DNA of 64,000 nt. It comes from Candidatus Baltobacteraceae bacterium. GTDB lineage: Bacteria > Vulcanimicrobiota > Vulcanimicrobiia > Vulcanimicrobiales > Vulcanimicrobiaceae. Positions 16,668 through 26,059 of this stretch are shown here, in pieces. The stretch lies in assembly GCA_036488875.1 (NCBI GenBank), contig DASXGW010000012.1, forward strand, positions 124,001 to 188,000, given 5' to 3'. The notes beneath the pieces are model-generated. The model was not told where the DNA came from. It searched no databases and saw nothing but the letters and a program-made list of their open reading frames with translations. How positions within the stretch are numbered: position 1 is the first letter of the stretch; each line of letters begins with the position of its first letter. Position numbers and translations under genes: made by a program.

Positions 16668-17963
16668 GTGCGCTACTTACGCCCCCGCGTGGCGCGTACA
16701 TCTATCGCGTTTGCGGCAGCGTTGACGTGTGCCGTCGCAGCGTGCGCGGGCCGCTCGCTTTCGCCGCCGGTGTCCAACGTCACGCCCAGTGTGGCCGACG
16801 TCTGCACGGGCCAGACGCCGCCGCCCTCGCCGGCACCCACGGCGAGTTCGCAACGTCCTCGAACCGGCGCGATGAAGACCCCGATTCACGGCCTGATTGA
16901 CCTAGGTCAAGTCATCGCTGACGACATGCCGGAGCCGCCCTCGAACACGCTCTACTACGTGTGCCGGCGCCAAACCGCGATGTCCGGCATCGTCGTCAAC
17001 GATACGTGGGAGCACATGCAGCCCACCGATGGAGCAACCATCGACATGTCGAGTATCGATGCGGCACTAACGGCAATCGCGGCATACAACGGCAAGCCGG
17101 GACGTCACCTCGGGGTGCGCCTGCGAATCTGGGCCGGAATCGACGCTCCGCTATGGGCTAAGAAGATCGGCGGGCCGCCGATTCAGATTTGCGAACAAAA
17201 CGCCGTGCCGTGCCCTTCGACGTCGATTCGAACCGTCGGGCGATTCTGGGCGAACGCCTACGAAACCGCGTGGCGAACCTTCGTAAGCGAGCTCGCAAAG
17301 GCGTATGACGCCGATTCCCGCGTGAGCGAATTCTCGCTGAGCTCGTGCAGCTCGCTGACGGCCGAACCGTTCGTCCAGCCCGAGGATCCGTACTCGCGCG
17401 CGCACCTCATCGCGGCTCATTATTCGGACGCGAAATATCGAGCCTGCCTTCTCAACGCGGTCAAAAACGATTACGTCCCGTACTGGCATCAGACGCCGGT
17501 CGATTTTTCGTTCAACCCGTTCCGCGAAATCGACGCGAGGCCGGCCACCGATCTCGCGTTTACCAAAGCGGCGATCGACGAGTGCCGCACGGTTGCCGGC
17601 TCCCGCTGCATCCTTTTAAACGAAACGATGGCCAAGTTCACGCCGCCGCCCGCTCCCAACCCGTCGCAGACGCCGAGCATAGCGCGGTCGTATTACGAAA
17701 TGTGGAACTATATGCAGCGTCAAGGCGGATCGATCACCTTTCAAACCTCAGCGCCGGTAAAGCTTCTGGCGGCTTGGCAAACCAATCGCGGCGGCTGGAA
17801 TGCGGCGGTTCGACTCGCCGGCCACTTTGGAGCATCGTCGCTGGAGCTCTTTGCGCCAAAGTACGGCGATCCGTGTTACGATGAGCCCTCGCAGCCGTGG
17901 ACAGGCGGCTATACGTGCTTTAGCCCAAGCGTATTAGCCGGTTGGAGCGGCGAACTTCATTAG
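16668..17963 (+). CDS. Lipoprotein with a glycoside-hydrolase-like (TIM-barrel) domain, second copy
   Basis: About 431 residues if GTG 16668 is used (V-R-Y-L-R-P-R-V-A-R-T-S-I-A-F), which gives an Arg-rich n-region, a hydrophobic core and a lipobox AVAAC. GTG 16689 is a shorter alternative, and no clear ribosome-binding site decides. The mature part starts with a Pro/Ser linker, then HGLIDLGQVI, GRHLGVRLRIWAGIDAPLWAKK, AWRTFVSELAKAYDADSRVSEFSL and LLNETMAKF, which read like successive barrel strands of a GH-like fold. WNAAVRLAGHFGASSLELFAP closes it. It resembles the lipoprotein at 9550-10836 in architecture. Activity and substrate are unknown. Confidence 0.62.
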   Translation: MRYLRPRVARTSIAFAAALTCAVAACAGRSLSPPVSNVTPSVADVCTGQTPPPSPAPTASSQRPRTGAMKTPIHGLIDLGQVIADDMPEPPSNTLYYVCRRQTAMSGIVVNDTWEHMQPTDGATIDMSSIDAALTAIAAYNGKPGRHLGVRLRIWAGIDAPLWAKKIGGPPIQICEQNAVPCPSTSIRTVGRFWANAYETAWRTFVSELAKAYDADSRVSEFSLSSCSSLTAEPFVQPEDPYSRAHLIAAHYSDAKYRACLLNAVKNDYVPYWHQTPVDFSFNPFREIDARPATDLAFTKAAIDECRTVAGSRCILLNETMAKFTPPPAPNPSQTPSIARSYYEMWNYMQRQGGSITFQTSAPVKLLAAWQTNRGGWNAAVRLAGHFGASSLELFAPKYGDPCYDEPSQPWTGGYTCFSPSVLAGWSGELH

Positions 17964-17964
17964 G

Positions 17965-17984
17965 GGCCCGTAGGTACCCGGGCC
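17965..17984. terminator. GC-rich hairpin after the lipoprotein gene
   Basis: GGCCCG, an 8-base loop, then CGGGCC begin one base after the stop at 17963. No U-tract follows. It may mark the 3' end of the lipoprotein transcript before the separate GAGGAG ribosome-binding site (17989-17994) of the next gene. Confidence 0.35.
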
Positions 17985-18005
17985 GAGCGAGGAGTAGTTC
18001 CGTTG

Positions 18006-19829
18006 ATGCGGTCTAGGTGGCTGCTGCTTTGCCTTTGCGCGTTCGGTGCGGCGTGGATCGTGGCTGCTGCCGCTAGCAATTTCGGCGTGCGCGGCTTCGC
18101 CTACGGTTGGTACGACGTCGACACGTTTGCGACGACGCAACCATACGTGGTGCGATTCGACTCCCCTCAACCCGACGGCGCCGGAGCGCGGGCAGGCATT
18201 CGTGCCGGTGACCTCCTCGATCTTCGCGAGCAGCCGGCCGAGGTGCGCTGGTGGCTCGCGTTTCAGCCGATCGCGGGGCGGCCGATCACGCTGCAGCTGC
18301 GTCGCGATGCGAAGCCTCTTTCGATCGCGATCGTTCCAAGTACGGTGTGGGACGGCGACTGGCGACTAAAAATCCTGACGATACTCGTCCAGACCCTCTC
18401 GTCGGTTTGGTTCGTGGGCTGCGCGACGATTCTCGTGCTGAGGCGCGCCTCGTTGCGCGAGGCACGAATTCTCGCTCTCATCCTTTTGAGCATGGGTCTG
18501 AGCAATAACTATTTTACCTTGCCCAGCGCCCAGGCTGCGGGGGCGATCTGCATGTTTTCGCAGATCGTTTGCTACGATATCGCGTGGATTTTACTCGTGA
18601 TCCTCGGATCCGGCTTCGGCGCGCGCACGATGGCTCGAAGAATCTTTGAAACCGTGGCCTACGCGTTCGTCGGACTCCAGCTGATCGGTATCACTGCATT
18701 CTCTTACGGCCTTCAAACGCTGAAGATCGATCCGATGCTCTTCGGGCAAAACAATTTTGCGCTCGGCGTGGAGTGGACGACGGCAATCAATACCGTCGTC
18801 GCGGCGGCGATCACCGGCGTGGTGATTTGGGCCGTTGCCGTAACACCTAAGGCCGAACGAGCGCGCGCGGCGTGGCTGTTGCTGCCGGTTCCAATCGCAA
18901 TGCTCTCGTTCACTGCCTTTAATACAATTGGCTTGGACCTGGTGCATTTTTGGTCTGCGACGCAAGCGAGCATTCTCTTGGGCACCGTTTGTAACATTGC
19001 CGGGGCACTCGCAGTTACCTACGCACTTCTCCGGCGCCGAGTTCTCGATCTGGGATTCTTCTTGAGCCGCACCATCGTCGTGGCAACGATCTCGCTGATC
19101 GTAGTAGCAGCATTCGTGCTGCTCGAGTGGATGCTGGGCAACGTTGTTGCCGGCGTCAGCCACACGACCGGTATCGTTGCTAATGCCGCACTTGCCCTAG
19201 TCCTCGGACTCTCGCTGCACTTCATCCACCAGCGCGTCGACCTTGCGGTCGACTCGATTTTTTTCCGCAAACGTCACGAGGACGAGCGGCAGCTGCGCGA
19301 TTACGCAAAAGAAGCGGCGTTCGTCACCGCCGTGCCCGTCCTGCTGGATCAAACGATCGTGAGGCTGGAACGTCACACCGATGCTCGCGGTGCCGCGATT
19401 CTAGTCGACGGTGCCGGCGTTTTTACCGCCGCGCGATCGTACGGCGATTCCCAACGCGTGCCGGTGAGCGAGAACGACGAGGCGATTCTCGCGCTGAAGG
19501 CGTGGCATCGGCCACTGGATCCGCACCACTATCGAACGGATCTGCAGGGAGCGCTCGCGCTGCCGATGCTCGCTCGCGGCCGGCTCTTGGGCGTGCTGCT
19601 CCTCGACGAGCGGACCGGGGGCGAATCCTACGCGCCGGACGAAGTCGAAGCGCTTTCGACGCTCGCGCAAGGCGTGGGGTCTTCGCTCGATGCGCTAACG
19701 GTGAGCGGCTCGTCGGCAAACGCGTTGCTCGATCTTACCGACGCGATCAACAGACTACGCGAGGACATCTCGCAGCGGATGCCCGCGCCAACTCCATTTA
19801 GTGAGGATGCGTCTTTTCATAGCGCTTGA
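18006..19829 (+). CDS. PDZ - 7TM - GAF membrane protein lacking an output domain
   Basis: About 607 residues from ATG 18006 (TTG 18003 is also possible behind GAGGAG). One N-terminal membrane anchor is followed by a PDZ-like periplasmic segment (GAGARAGIRAGDLLDL, about 55-110). Then come roughly seven to nine membrane segments (about 125-420) and the cytoplasmic linker SIFFRKRHEDERQLRDYAKEAAFVTAV. A GAF domain fills about 445-580 (RHTDARGAAILVDGAGVFTAARSYGD). This layout is the sensory half of a histidine kinase or cyclase, yet no catalytic domain follows; the end is a short Ser-rich tail. A paralogue with the same order lies at 60427-62154. The 3' end overlaps the convergent solute-binding gene by 32 bp. 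Confidence 0.75.
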   Translation: MRSRWLLLCLCAFGAAWIVAAAASNFGVRGFAYGWYDVDTFATTQPYVVRFDSPQPDGAGARAGIRAGDLLDLREQPAEVRWWLAFQPIAGRPITLQLRRDAKPLSIAIVPSTVWDGDWRLKILTILVQTLSSVWFVGCATILVLRRASLREARILALILLSMGLSNNYFTLPSAQAAGAICMFSQIVCYDIAWILLVILGSGFGARTMARRIFETVAYAFVGLQLIGITAFSYGLQTLKIDPMLFGQNNFALGVEWTTAINTVVAAAITGVVIWAVAVTPKAERARAAWLLLPVPIAMLSFTAFNTIGLDLVHFWSATQASILLGTVCNIAGALAVTYALLRRRVLDLGFFLSRTIVVATISLIVVAAFVLLEWMLGNVVAGVSHTTGIVANAALALVLGLSLHFIHQRVDLAVDSIFFRKRHEDERQLRDYAKEAAFVTAVPVLLDQTIVRLERHTDARGAAILVDGAGVFTAARSYGDSQRVPVSENDEAILALKAWHRPLDPHHYRTDLQGALALPMLARGRLLGVLLLDERTGGESYAPDEVEALSTLAQGVGSSLDALTVSGSSANALLDLTDAINRLREDISQRMPAPTPFSEDASFHSA

Positions 19830-20592
19830 GCTCGCGCGCGAAAATCCGATCGATCGTTCCGGCGGATTTCATCGTCGCGATACCCGATGAGAACGAGCTC
19901 GCGAGCGCCTTTCCGCACGCCGACTGCTTGCCGAACGCGAGGTACAATCCCTCGGTGACGAAGTCTTGGCTCGCAAACGCGATGCCCGCCGGCGCCGACG
20001 TTATCGCGGTGTAATATCCACTCAAGCCGTATTGCGCCTTTTGGGCCAGGACTTGTTCGAAGACGTCGTGCAGGGTCGGCACGCTATACGTCGTGAGTTT
20101 CGTCGCCAGAAAGTTGTCGAACTTCGTGCCGTAGGATTCGCCCGCGCCGACCACGCCGCGCTTTCCGACGAGGCTGTTCCAGTTCTTGTAGACGAACGTT
20201 TCGCCGGCTCGAATGACGACGGCCGAGGGGTCGGGAGCCAACGCCGGCGACAGATAGTTGTAGTACTGCAAGCGCTGCTGTGTCTTATAGATACCGACGA
20301 TCGCGTCGGCGTGCCCGTTCTGCACCGCCTTCTGCGCATCGTCCCACGTGGGTTGCGCGAGCACGCTCATCTTCACGCCGCTTGCCTGTGCCAAACGGCG
20401 CACGACGTCGATGCCGCCTCCGGTCAGCGTGTTCCCGGACTTCCACGCAACCGGCGGATACGCCGGATGCCCGGTGAGCACGAACCTCGAGCAATTTGCC
20501 GGCTTCGGCGTTACGGTACTCGACGTCGAAGAGCAGCCCACCGCCCCGCACGCAAGCGTCGCGGACAAGACCAGCGCAATTGAGAATTTCAT
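19798..20592 (-). CDS. Solute-binding lipoprotein, SBP_bac_3 family
   Basis: 264 residues with signal peptide and lipobox (MKFSIALVLSATLACGAVGC). The body has the amino-acid-type binding fold: RFVLTGHPAYPPVAWKSGNTLTGGGIDVVRRLAQASGVKM, DDAQKAVQNGHADAIVGIYKTQQR, and AGESYGTKFDNFL. The end has KSAGTIDRIFARE, as in family 3 binding proteins. They deliver polar amino acids or related molecules to ABC importers. No permease or ATPase gene for import lies nearby; the ABC pair at 21666-23941 is an exporter type. It may serve a distant transporter or a receptor. Confidence 0.85.
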   Translation of the reverse strand: MKFSIALVLSATLACGAVGCSSTSSTVTPKPANCSRFVLTGHPAYPPVAWKSGNTLTGGGIDVVRRLAQASGVKMSVLAQPTWDDAQKAVQNGHADAIVGIYKTQQRLQYYNYLSPALAPDPSAVVIRAGETFVYKNWNSLVGKRGVVGAGESYGTKFDNFLATKLTTYSVPTLHDVFEQVLAQKAQYGLSGYYTAITSAPAGIAFASQDFVTEGLYLAFGKQSACGKALASSFSSGIATMKSAGTIDRIFARELKRYEKTHPH

Positions 20593-20661
20593 GGCCTTTT
20601 GAACGTTCGGCTATCAATTCGGGTTATCCGCCGCCCGGGTTTGACGCGTTTTGCCTCTACG

Positions 20662-21615
20662 CTAGCCTACGTCTCGAGCTGCCTCTCGTAACCGTTCCTC
20701 GGCCTCGCGTTCGAGGCGGCCGAGAATGTCCGCGGCACTCTCCACGCGATCGATCAATCCGACCGATTCGCCGGCGTAGACGTGAGCACGCGTGTAATCC
20801 CGCTCTGCCTTCGCCTTGACGAACTCGTCGACCGCGCCTTGGGTCTGCATGAGCTCGTCTTCTTTTCCATGCCAGCGCTCCACGAACGAATTCTGCAGCG
20901 CGCGTCCTGCGAACTCGTCGGGCCACGGCTTGTGTTGCAGACGATCGTAGACGTGGGTTTTGATCGTCTGCGTTTCGTTGCTCGCCGCGATGCGCGTGCG
21001 AGCTTCGTCGGGGGATCGGCTCTCGCGCGCCAACAGAAACGGCGTGCCGATCCACGCACCGCACGCGCCGGCCGCCACCACCGCGGCGACGCCGCGCCCG
21101 GTTGCAATCCCGCCGGCCACGAGCACCGGTTGAGCGGTCATCCCGAGTACGATCTGCATGAGCACCATCGTACCGACGCTGCCGGTGTGTCCGCCGGCTT
21201 CTTGACCCTGCGCGACGAGCAAATCCACGCCCGCGTCGAGCGCGGTTTGCGCCCACGCGCGGCTTTGCACCTGCGATGCGACGAGAATTCCGGCGGCATG
21301 AAGCTTTGCGACGTACGGCTTCGGATCGCCGAACGAGATACTCACGAGTCTCGGTCGCGAACGTATCGCAAGATCGATCAGGTGCGGGCGCGCGTCGAGC
21401 GCCCACGCGGACATGCCGATTCCAAACGTTCGGCCCCCGAGCATTGCCGCCTGTACCGCAATCGATTCCTCGCCTTCGTCTTCGTCGAAACCCAACATCC
21501 CGAAGCCGCCTGCATCGCTGACTGCGGCGGCGAGCGCGCCGCCGGCCTGCGGCGTCATCGGCGCGTTGACGATCGGCACCGCAATGCCCAGCAACTCGGT
21601 TAGCGCCGTCTTCAT
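20662..21615 (-). CDS. Nitronate monooxygenase (2-nitropropane dioxygenase family)
   Basis: 317 residues, full length, an FMN-binding TIM barrel. Key features are LGIAVPIVNAPMTPQAGGALAAAVSDAGGFGMLGF at the start, DLLVAQGQEAGGHTG containing the catalytic-His region (GxEAGGH), and VLVAGGIATGRGVAAVVAAGACGAWIGTPFLLARES, the phosphate-binding loop for FMN. The family oxidises alkyl nitronates or propionate-3-nitronate; some members are enoyl-ACP reductases (FabK), which share this fold. Promoter and neighbours give no further hint. The gene diverges from the ABC exporter, 50 bp away. Confidence 0.85.
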   Translation of the reverse strand: MKTALTELLGIAVPIVNAPMTPQAGGALAAAVSDAGGFGMLGFDEDEGEESIAVQAAMLGGRTFGIGMSAWALDARPHLIDLAIRSRPRLVSISFGDPKPYVAKLHAAGILVASQVQSRAWAQTALDAGVDLLVAQGQEAGGHTGSVGTMVLMQIVLGMTAQPVLVAGGIATGRGVAAVVAAGACGAWIGTPFLLARESRSPDEARTRIAASNETQTIKTHVYDRLQHKPWPDEFAGRALQNSFVERWHGKEDELMQTQGAVDEFVKAKAERDYTRAHVYAGESVGLIDRVESAADILGRLEREAEERLREAARDVG

Positions 21616-21665
21616 AACCGGGTGAAGGTTCGAAACATAACCGGCCGCGCCTCGTATCTGGGGCG

Positions 21666-22388
21666 ATGGAACTCGAAATCCGCGCGCTTACCAAGCGCTA
21701 CCGCAGCGTCGTTGCCGTCGACAACTTTTCGCTCACGCTCAAGCCGGGTATCCTCGGTTTGCTCGGGCCCAACGGAGCGGGAAAGTCGACGCTCATGCGC
21801 ATGATGGCGACCGTTACGCGCCCAACGTCCGGCACGATCGCGCTCGACGGCGCCGACGTGGCCAAACATCCCGACCCGTTGCGCAGAACCCTCGGGTACC
21901 TGCCGCAAGACTTCGGCGTCTATCCGCACCTCAACGCGGTGGAGTTTTTGGAATACGTCGCCGCGCTCAAAGGCCTGGATCGCCGCGCGGCGCGTCCGCG
22001 TATCGATCGGCTGCTCGAGATAGTGAACCTCGGCTATGCGAAACACCGCGCGCTTGGCGGTTTCTCCGGCGGCATGCGCCAGCGCGTCGGAATCGCGCAG
22101 GCACTGCTCAACGATCCCAAGCTGCTCATCGTCGACGAACCAACGACCGGTCTCGACCCCGAAGAGCGCGTGCGTTTCCGCACCATGCTGCGCGAGCTCT
22201 CGGGCGAGCGGATCATCATCTTGTCGACGCACATCTGCTCGGACGTCGAGACCACGGCCGACGACGTCGCGATCGTCGCGCGCGGAAAACTGCTCAAGCG
22301 CGGCTCGCCCGCATCGCTCGTCAACGGTTCCGGCTCGCTGGAGAACGCGTATCTTCGCACGATTGAAGCGGACAAAGCCGCGGCGTGA
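21666..22388 (+). CDS. ABC transporter ATP-binding subunit
   Basis: 240 residues. Walker A is GPNGAGKST (about 38-46), the Q-loop is YLPQDFG, the signature is GGFSGGMRQRV, Walker B is LLIVDEPTTGLDPEE and the H-loop is STHICSD. The closest style is the CcmA/NatA-type subunit used by ABC-2 and related exporters. It overlaps the permease gene by 4 bp (GTGA), so the two form a coupled pair. Confidence 0.92.
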   Translation: MELEIRALTKRYRSVVAVDNFSLTLKPGILGLLGPNGAGKSTLMRMMATVTRPTSGTIALDGADVAKHPDPLRRTLGYLPQDFGVYPHLNAVEFLEYVAALKGLDRRAARPRIDRLLEIVNLGYAKHRALGGFSGGMRQRVGIAQALLNDPKLLIVDEPTTGLDPEERVRFRTMLRELSGERIIILSTHICSDVETTADDVAIVARGKLLKRGSPASLVNGSGSLENAYLRTIEADKAAA

Positions 22389-23941
22389 ACCAGCTGCAGA
22401 TCGTCTATAGCATCGCGCGCGCCGACTTTTTAGAGCGGACGCGGCGTTATCAGTATCTCGCGACGCTGGTCGTTACCCTGATCGCCGGCGTCTTTTTCGT
22501 TCCGCCGCAAAGCGCGAACTACGTGGCCTTTAACGTCGACGGTTATCGTGGCATCTATAACTCGCCCTGGATGGGCGCGATGATGGCGATGCTGGCGACG
22601 ACCGCGCTCTCGCTGTTTGGTTTCTACCTCGTAAAAAGCGCCATCGCGGTCGATCGCGAAACGCGCGTCGGCGAGATCGTCGCATCGACGACCGCCGGAA
22701 AACTCCAGTACGTGTCGGGAAAGTGGCTTGGAAACGCCGCCGTGCTGCTTTCGCTGGGGATCGTCCTCATCGCCGACGCGGTCATCATGCAGTTGGTTCG
22801 CGGTGAAGATCGCAGCATCCATTTGCTGGCGATCGTGACGCCGTTCGCAATGGTGTACGTCCCGGTCGTCGCGCTCGTCGCCGCGATGGCGCTGCTCTTC
22901 GAAACCGTTCCCTTCCTTCGCGGAGGCCTGGGCAACGTCGTCTACTTCTTTACGTGGATCTTCGGATTGAGTATCGGCGCGCAATCCTCGAAAGCAATCC
23001 CCGCGCCCTGGAACGATCCGCTCGGGCTCTTCATGGTCGGCAATCAGGTCCATCATGCGGTCGCGAAGATCGCGACGCACGTAACCAAGGGCTTCGACTT
23101 GATCATGGGCAGCGATCGCGCGTCGGCACACGAGCGTCTGTTCGTGTGGCACGGCTTCGCGTGGACGAGCGCCGACTTCGCCGCCCGTTTAACGTGGTGC
23201 GCTGTCGGCTTCGGAATCGTGTGCTTCGCCGCGCTGCTCTTCGACCGGTTCGCGAACAACGTTTCGCCGGCTCGGGAGCGCGCACCAAAAGCGTGGCAGA
23301 CGAATACGGCCAACGCCGTCGCGCGCGCGTTCGCCCCGGTCTTGGATTTCGTCTTCGCCGGCGACTTCGGCGCGCTGGTGCTCGCCGAGCTGCGCTTGAT
23401 GCTCAAAGGCTCGAGCTTCTGGTGGTACGCGGTCGCTGCCGGTCTCTGGATAGCGACGATCGCCTCGCCGTCGAAGGGCCAAAGCATCGCGCTGGGGTTG
23501 GCGTGGCTGTGGCCGATGTTGACGTGGTCGCAAATGGGAACGCGCGAGTCGCTCAACGACACCGAAGGCTTCGTCTTCCCGTCGCTGCACCCGCTGCGCC
23601 GGCAGTTTGCCGCCCTATGGATCGCCGGCATCGTCCTGGCACTGACCGCCGGAAGCGGCTCGCTGCTGCATTGGGCGGTCGCGGGCAACTGGATTGCCGT
23701 CGTCGCGGTCGTCGTGGGTGCGATCTTCGTTCCCACGCTAGCGCTGGCGTGCGGTGCCATATCGGGCACGAGCCGGTTGTTCGAGATCGTGTATTTGGTG
23801 CTGTGGTACGTTGGTCCGATGAATGCAACTCCCAGCATCGATTTCACCGCCGTCAGCGGTATGGCAATGGCGCTGCCGGGAAGCGCGATTCTCGCGATCG
23901 TCGCATTTGCGGGCCGCCGCTCGCAACTCGCGCACGCCTAA
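22385..23941 (+). CDS. ABC transporter permease subunit (ABC-2-like)
   Basis: 518 residues from GTG 22385, overlapping the stop of the ATP-binding subunit. About twelve membrane segments are visible, for example YLATLVVTLIAGVFFVPP, LLSLGIVLIADAVIMQLV, LTWCAVGFGIVCFAALLFDRF and WIAVVAVVVGAIFVPTLALACGAISG. DRETRVGEIVASTTAGKLQYVSGKWLGNAAVL, near residue 80-110, is the cytoplasmic region seen in large ABC-2-type permeases fused to C-terminal membrane modules. The substrate is unknown. No third component lies next to it. Confidence 0.85.
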   Translation: MNQLQIVYSIARADFLERTRRYQYLATLVVTLIAGVFFVPPQSANYVAFNVDGYRGIYNSPWMGAMMAMLATTALSLFGFYLVKSAIAVDRETRVGEIVASTTAGKLQYVSGKWLGNAAVLLSLGIVLIADAVIMQLVRGEDRSIHLLAIVTPFAMVYVPVVALVAAMALLFETVPFLRGGLGNVVYFFTWIFGLSIGAQSSKAIPAPWNDPLGLFMVGNQVHHAVAKIATHVTKGFDLIMGSDRASAHERLFVWHGFAWTSADFAARLTWCAVGFGIVCFAALLFDRFANNVSPARERAPKAWQTNTANAVARAFAPVLDFVFAGDFGALVLAELRLMLKGSSFWWYAVAAGLWIATIASPSKGQSIALGLAWLWPMLTWSQMGTRESLNDTEGFVFPSLHPLRRQFAALWIAGIVLALTAGSGSLLHWAVAGNWIAVVAVVVGAIFVPTLALACGAISGTSRLFEIVYLVLWYVGPMNATPSIDFTAVSGMAMALPGSAILAIVAFAGRRSQLAHA

Positions 23942-23976
23942 AAAGGCTCGGTCTTCTCGCCTGGAATAGATGCGGC

Positions 23977-26058
23977 ATGACGTTCGCATCGAAATCGCTC
24001 GCCGTCGCCACGGCGCTTGCATGCTGTCTCTACGCCGTCGGAAGCGCGGCCGGGACGAAGCCGCCGGTGAGTGCGGAGGATCTCTACAAGCTCGTTCTGA
24101 TCTCCGATCCGCAGATCTCGCCCGACGGGCGTGCCGTCGTCTTTATCGCGTCGCGCATGAACGGTCCCCTAAACCGCTACGACACCAACCTTTGGACCGT
24201 GAGTACCACGGGCGGTACGGCACCGAAGCAACTGACGACCGACGGTCACGCGTCGTCGCCTTCTTGGTCGTCCAACGGGCACACGATCGCTTTTGCCGAC
24301 GACGCATCGGGCACGTCGCAGATTCAGACGGTGGATACGGCGAGCGGCACGGTCGCTACGTTGACTACGGGAACGCAGAGTTCGGTCGCGCCGCTGTTTT
24401 CGCACGACGGCAGCCGCATCGCGTTCACGCGCATTTCAGTTGACCCACGGCCGCCCGCGCAGATCGATTTCACCGCAGCCGGTTTCACCCCGTCGCCGCA
24501 GCAGAAGACGAGCGACATCCGCGTCATCAACGACGAACGGTACGAAGCCAACGGCGAGGGCTACACCTACGACGTGCACGAGCATCTGTGGGTAATGAAC
24601 GCCGGCGGATCGGGCGCCGCGGCGCTGTTGAGCGACGATCGCTGGCCGGAGACGCCGGTCGCGTGGTCTCGGGACGACAAGCGAATCCTATTCTCATCGC
24701 TGCGGCACGCGACGCCGCTCGCATTCGAAAACGACCTGTACACGATCGCCGCGACCGGCGGCTCCATCGAACGGGTCGCTTCGCCGCAAGAAGCCAATAC
24801 GGCGCCGGCTTTTTCTCCGGACGGCTCGCACGTCTACTTTCTTGCCGGCGGCGTGAAGGACAGCGCGGAGTATCCCGCCCTCGTGCGCACCTCGCTCGAC
24901 GGCAGCGGCCGCGAGACGATTTTCGGCAAGAACCGCCACTTGCTCGGCGACTGGGTGCTCGCCGATTTGAAGATGCCCGGTGCGGTGTGCGGACCGATCG
25001 TCGCGCCCGACGGCAAAACGATCGTCACCGATGAAAGCGGTCCGGGCGTGACGCGACTCGTGCGCGTCGACGTCGCGAGCGGACGCTTCACGGCGCTCAC
25101 GCACGGCGGCGAGGCGTCCGATTGCACCGCAAGCTCGGATGGCACGCGCATTGCGTACGCCTACGCCGACATGCTGCATCCGGCCGAAGTGTACGTCCTT
25201 GACGCGCGTTCCGGAAAGACCACGCGGCTGACGTCGCTCAACTCCGCGTACCTCGACTCGGTCTCACTCTCCGTCCCGCAGCCGTTTTCGGTACGCGACG
25301 AAGCCGGCTTCGAGGTTCCGGCGTGGTTCATGCCGGCAGCCGGCCCTAAGTCGGGTGGACCGCGCCCTACGATCGTCGCGATTCACGGCGGTCCGCAAAC
25401 CGAGGCCGGCGAGACGTTCTTTCACGAAATGCAGTTTTGGTGCGGCCTGGGTTACAACGTCGTCCTCGTCAACGCGCGCGGTAGTACGGGCTACGGATAC
25501 ACCTACGAGCGCGCGCTCGAGGGCCATTGGGGTCCACCGATGGAACGCGACGTGATGGCCGTGGTCGCCGCCGCTGCAAAACGTCCCGGCGTGGATCCCA
25601 AACGGATCGGCGTGACGGGCGGAAGCTACGGCGGATACGCGGTGCTGTGGCTGATCGGCCATACGAACCGGTTCAAAGCGGCAATCTCCGAACGGCCGGC
25701 TAGCGATCTGGCCACGCAGTCGATGACGTGGTTTCTCGCCAGCCCCAATGGATTAGGCGGGAATTACGCGTGGGGAAAACCCTGGGACCCCCATAGCGCC
25801 AATGCGGCGGATTCGCCGTTTACCTACGTCGAGCGCGTCGTGACGCCGGTGCTGCTGCTGCACTCGACGCAAGACACCGAGACGCCGATCGATCAAACGC
25901 TGGACGAGTTCTCCGCATTGCGCCAGTTGGGGAAAACGGCCGTTTTCGTCGAGGTTCCGGGAGAGAACCACGATTTGAACCGAACCGGGAGCCCGCTGCA
26001 TCGCGTGGAACGACTTCACGTGCTCGCCGATTGGTTTGCGCGGTGGCTGAATCCGTAA
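23977..26058 (+). CDS. S9 family peptidase (prolyl oligopeptidase/acylaminoacyl peptidase type), exported
   Basis: 693 residues from ATG 23977 with signal peptide MTFASKSLAVATALACCLYA. Residues about 35-400 are a TolB/WD40-like propeller (ISPDGRAVVFIASR, FSHDGSRIAFTR, FSPDGSHVYFLAG). Residues about 430-690 are the alpha/beta hydrolase. The nucleophile is the Ser of GVTGGSYGGYAVLW, the acid is the Asp of LLLHSTQDTETPI, and the base is the His of VPGENHDLNRTG. PTIVAIHGGPQTEAGETFFHEMQFW forms the oxyanion side. It probably trims short peptides in the periplasm. It is followed after 1 bp by a second S9 gene. Confidence 0.93.
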   Translation: MTFASKSLAVATALACCLYAVGSAAGTKPPVSAEDLYKLVLISDPQISPDGRAVVFIASRMNGPLNRYDTNLWTVSTTGGTAPKQLTTDGHASSPSWSSNGHTIAFADDASGTSQIQTVDTASGTVATLTTGTQSSVAPLFSHDGSRIAFTRISVDPRPPAQIDFTAAGFTPSPQQKTSDIRVINDERYEANGEGYTYDVHEHLWVMNAGGSGAAALLSDDRWPETPVAWSRDDKRILFSSLRHATPLAFENDLYTIAATGGSIERVASPQEANTAPAFSPDGSHVYFLAGGVKDSAEYPALVRTSLDGSGRETIFGKNRHLLGDWVLADLKMPGAVCGPIVAPDGKTIVTDESGPGVTRLVRVDVASGRFTALTHGGEASDCTASSDGTRIAYAYADMLHPAEVYVLDARSGKTTRLTSLNSAYLDSVSLSVPQPFSVRDEAGFEVPAWFMPAAGPKSGGPRPTIVAIHGGPQTEAGETFFHEMQFWCGLGYNVVLVNARGSTGYGYTYERALEGHWGPPMERDVMAVVAAAAKRPGVDPKRIGVTGGSYGGYAVLWLIGHTNRFKAAISERPASDLATQSMTWFLASPNGLGGNYAWGKPWDPHSANAADSPFTYVERVVTPVLLLHSTQDTETPIDQTLDEFSALRQLGKTAVFVEVPGENHDLNRTGSPLHRVERLHVLADWFARWLNP

Positions 26059-26059
26059 G

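Noticed and set aside
22954-23976. N-terminal extension of the S9 peptidase reaching back to 22954
   Set aside because: The extra residues are Arg-rich, out of frame with the ABC permease and have no family similarity. ATG 23977 begins a clear signal peptide.
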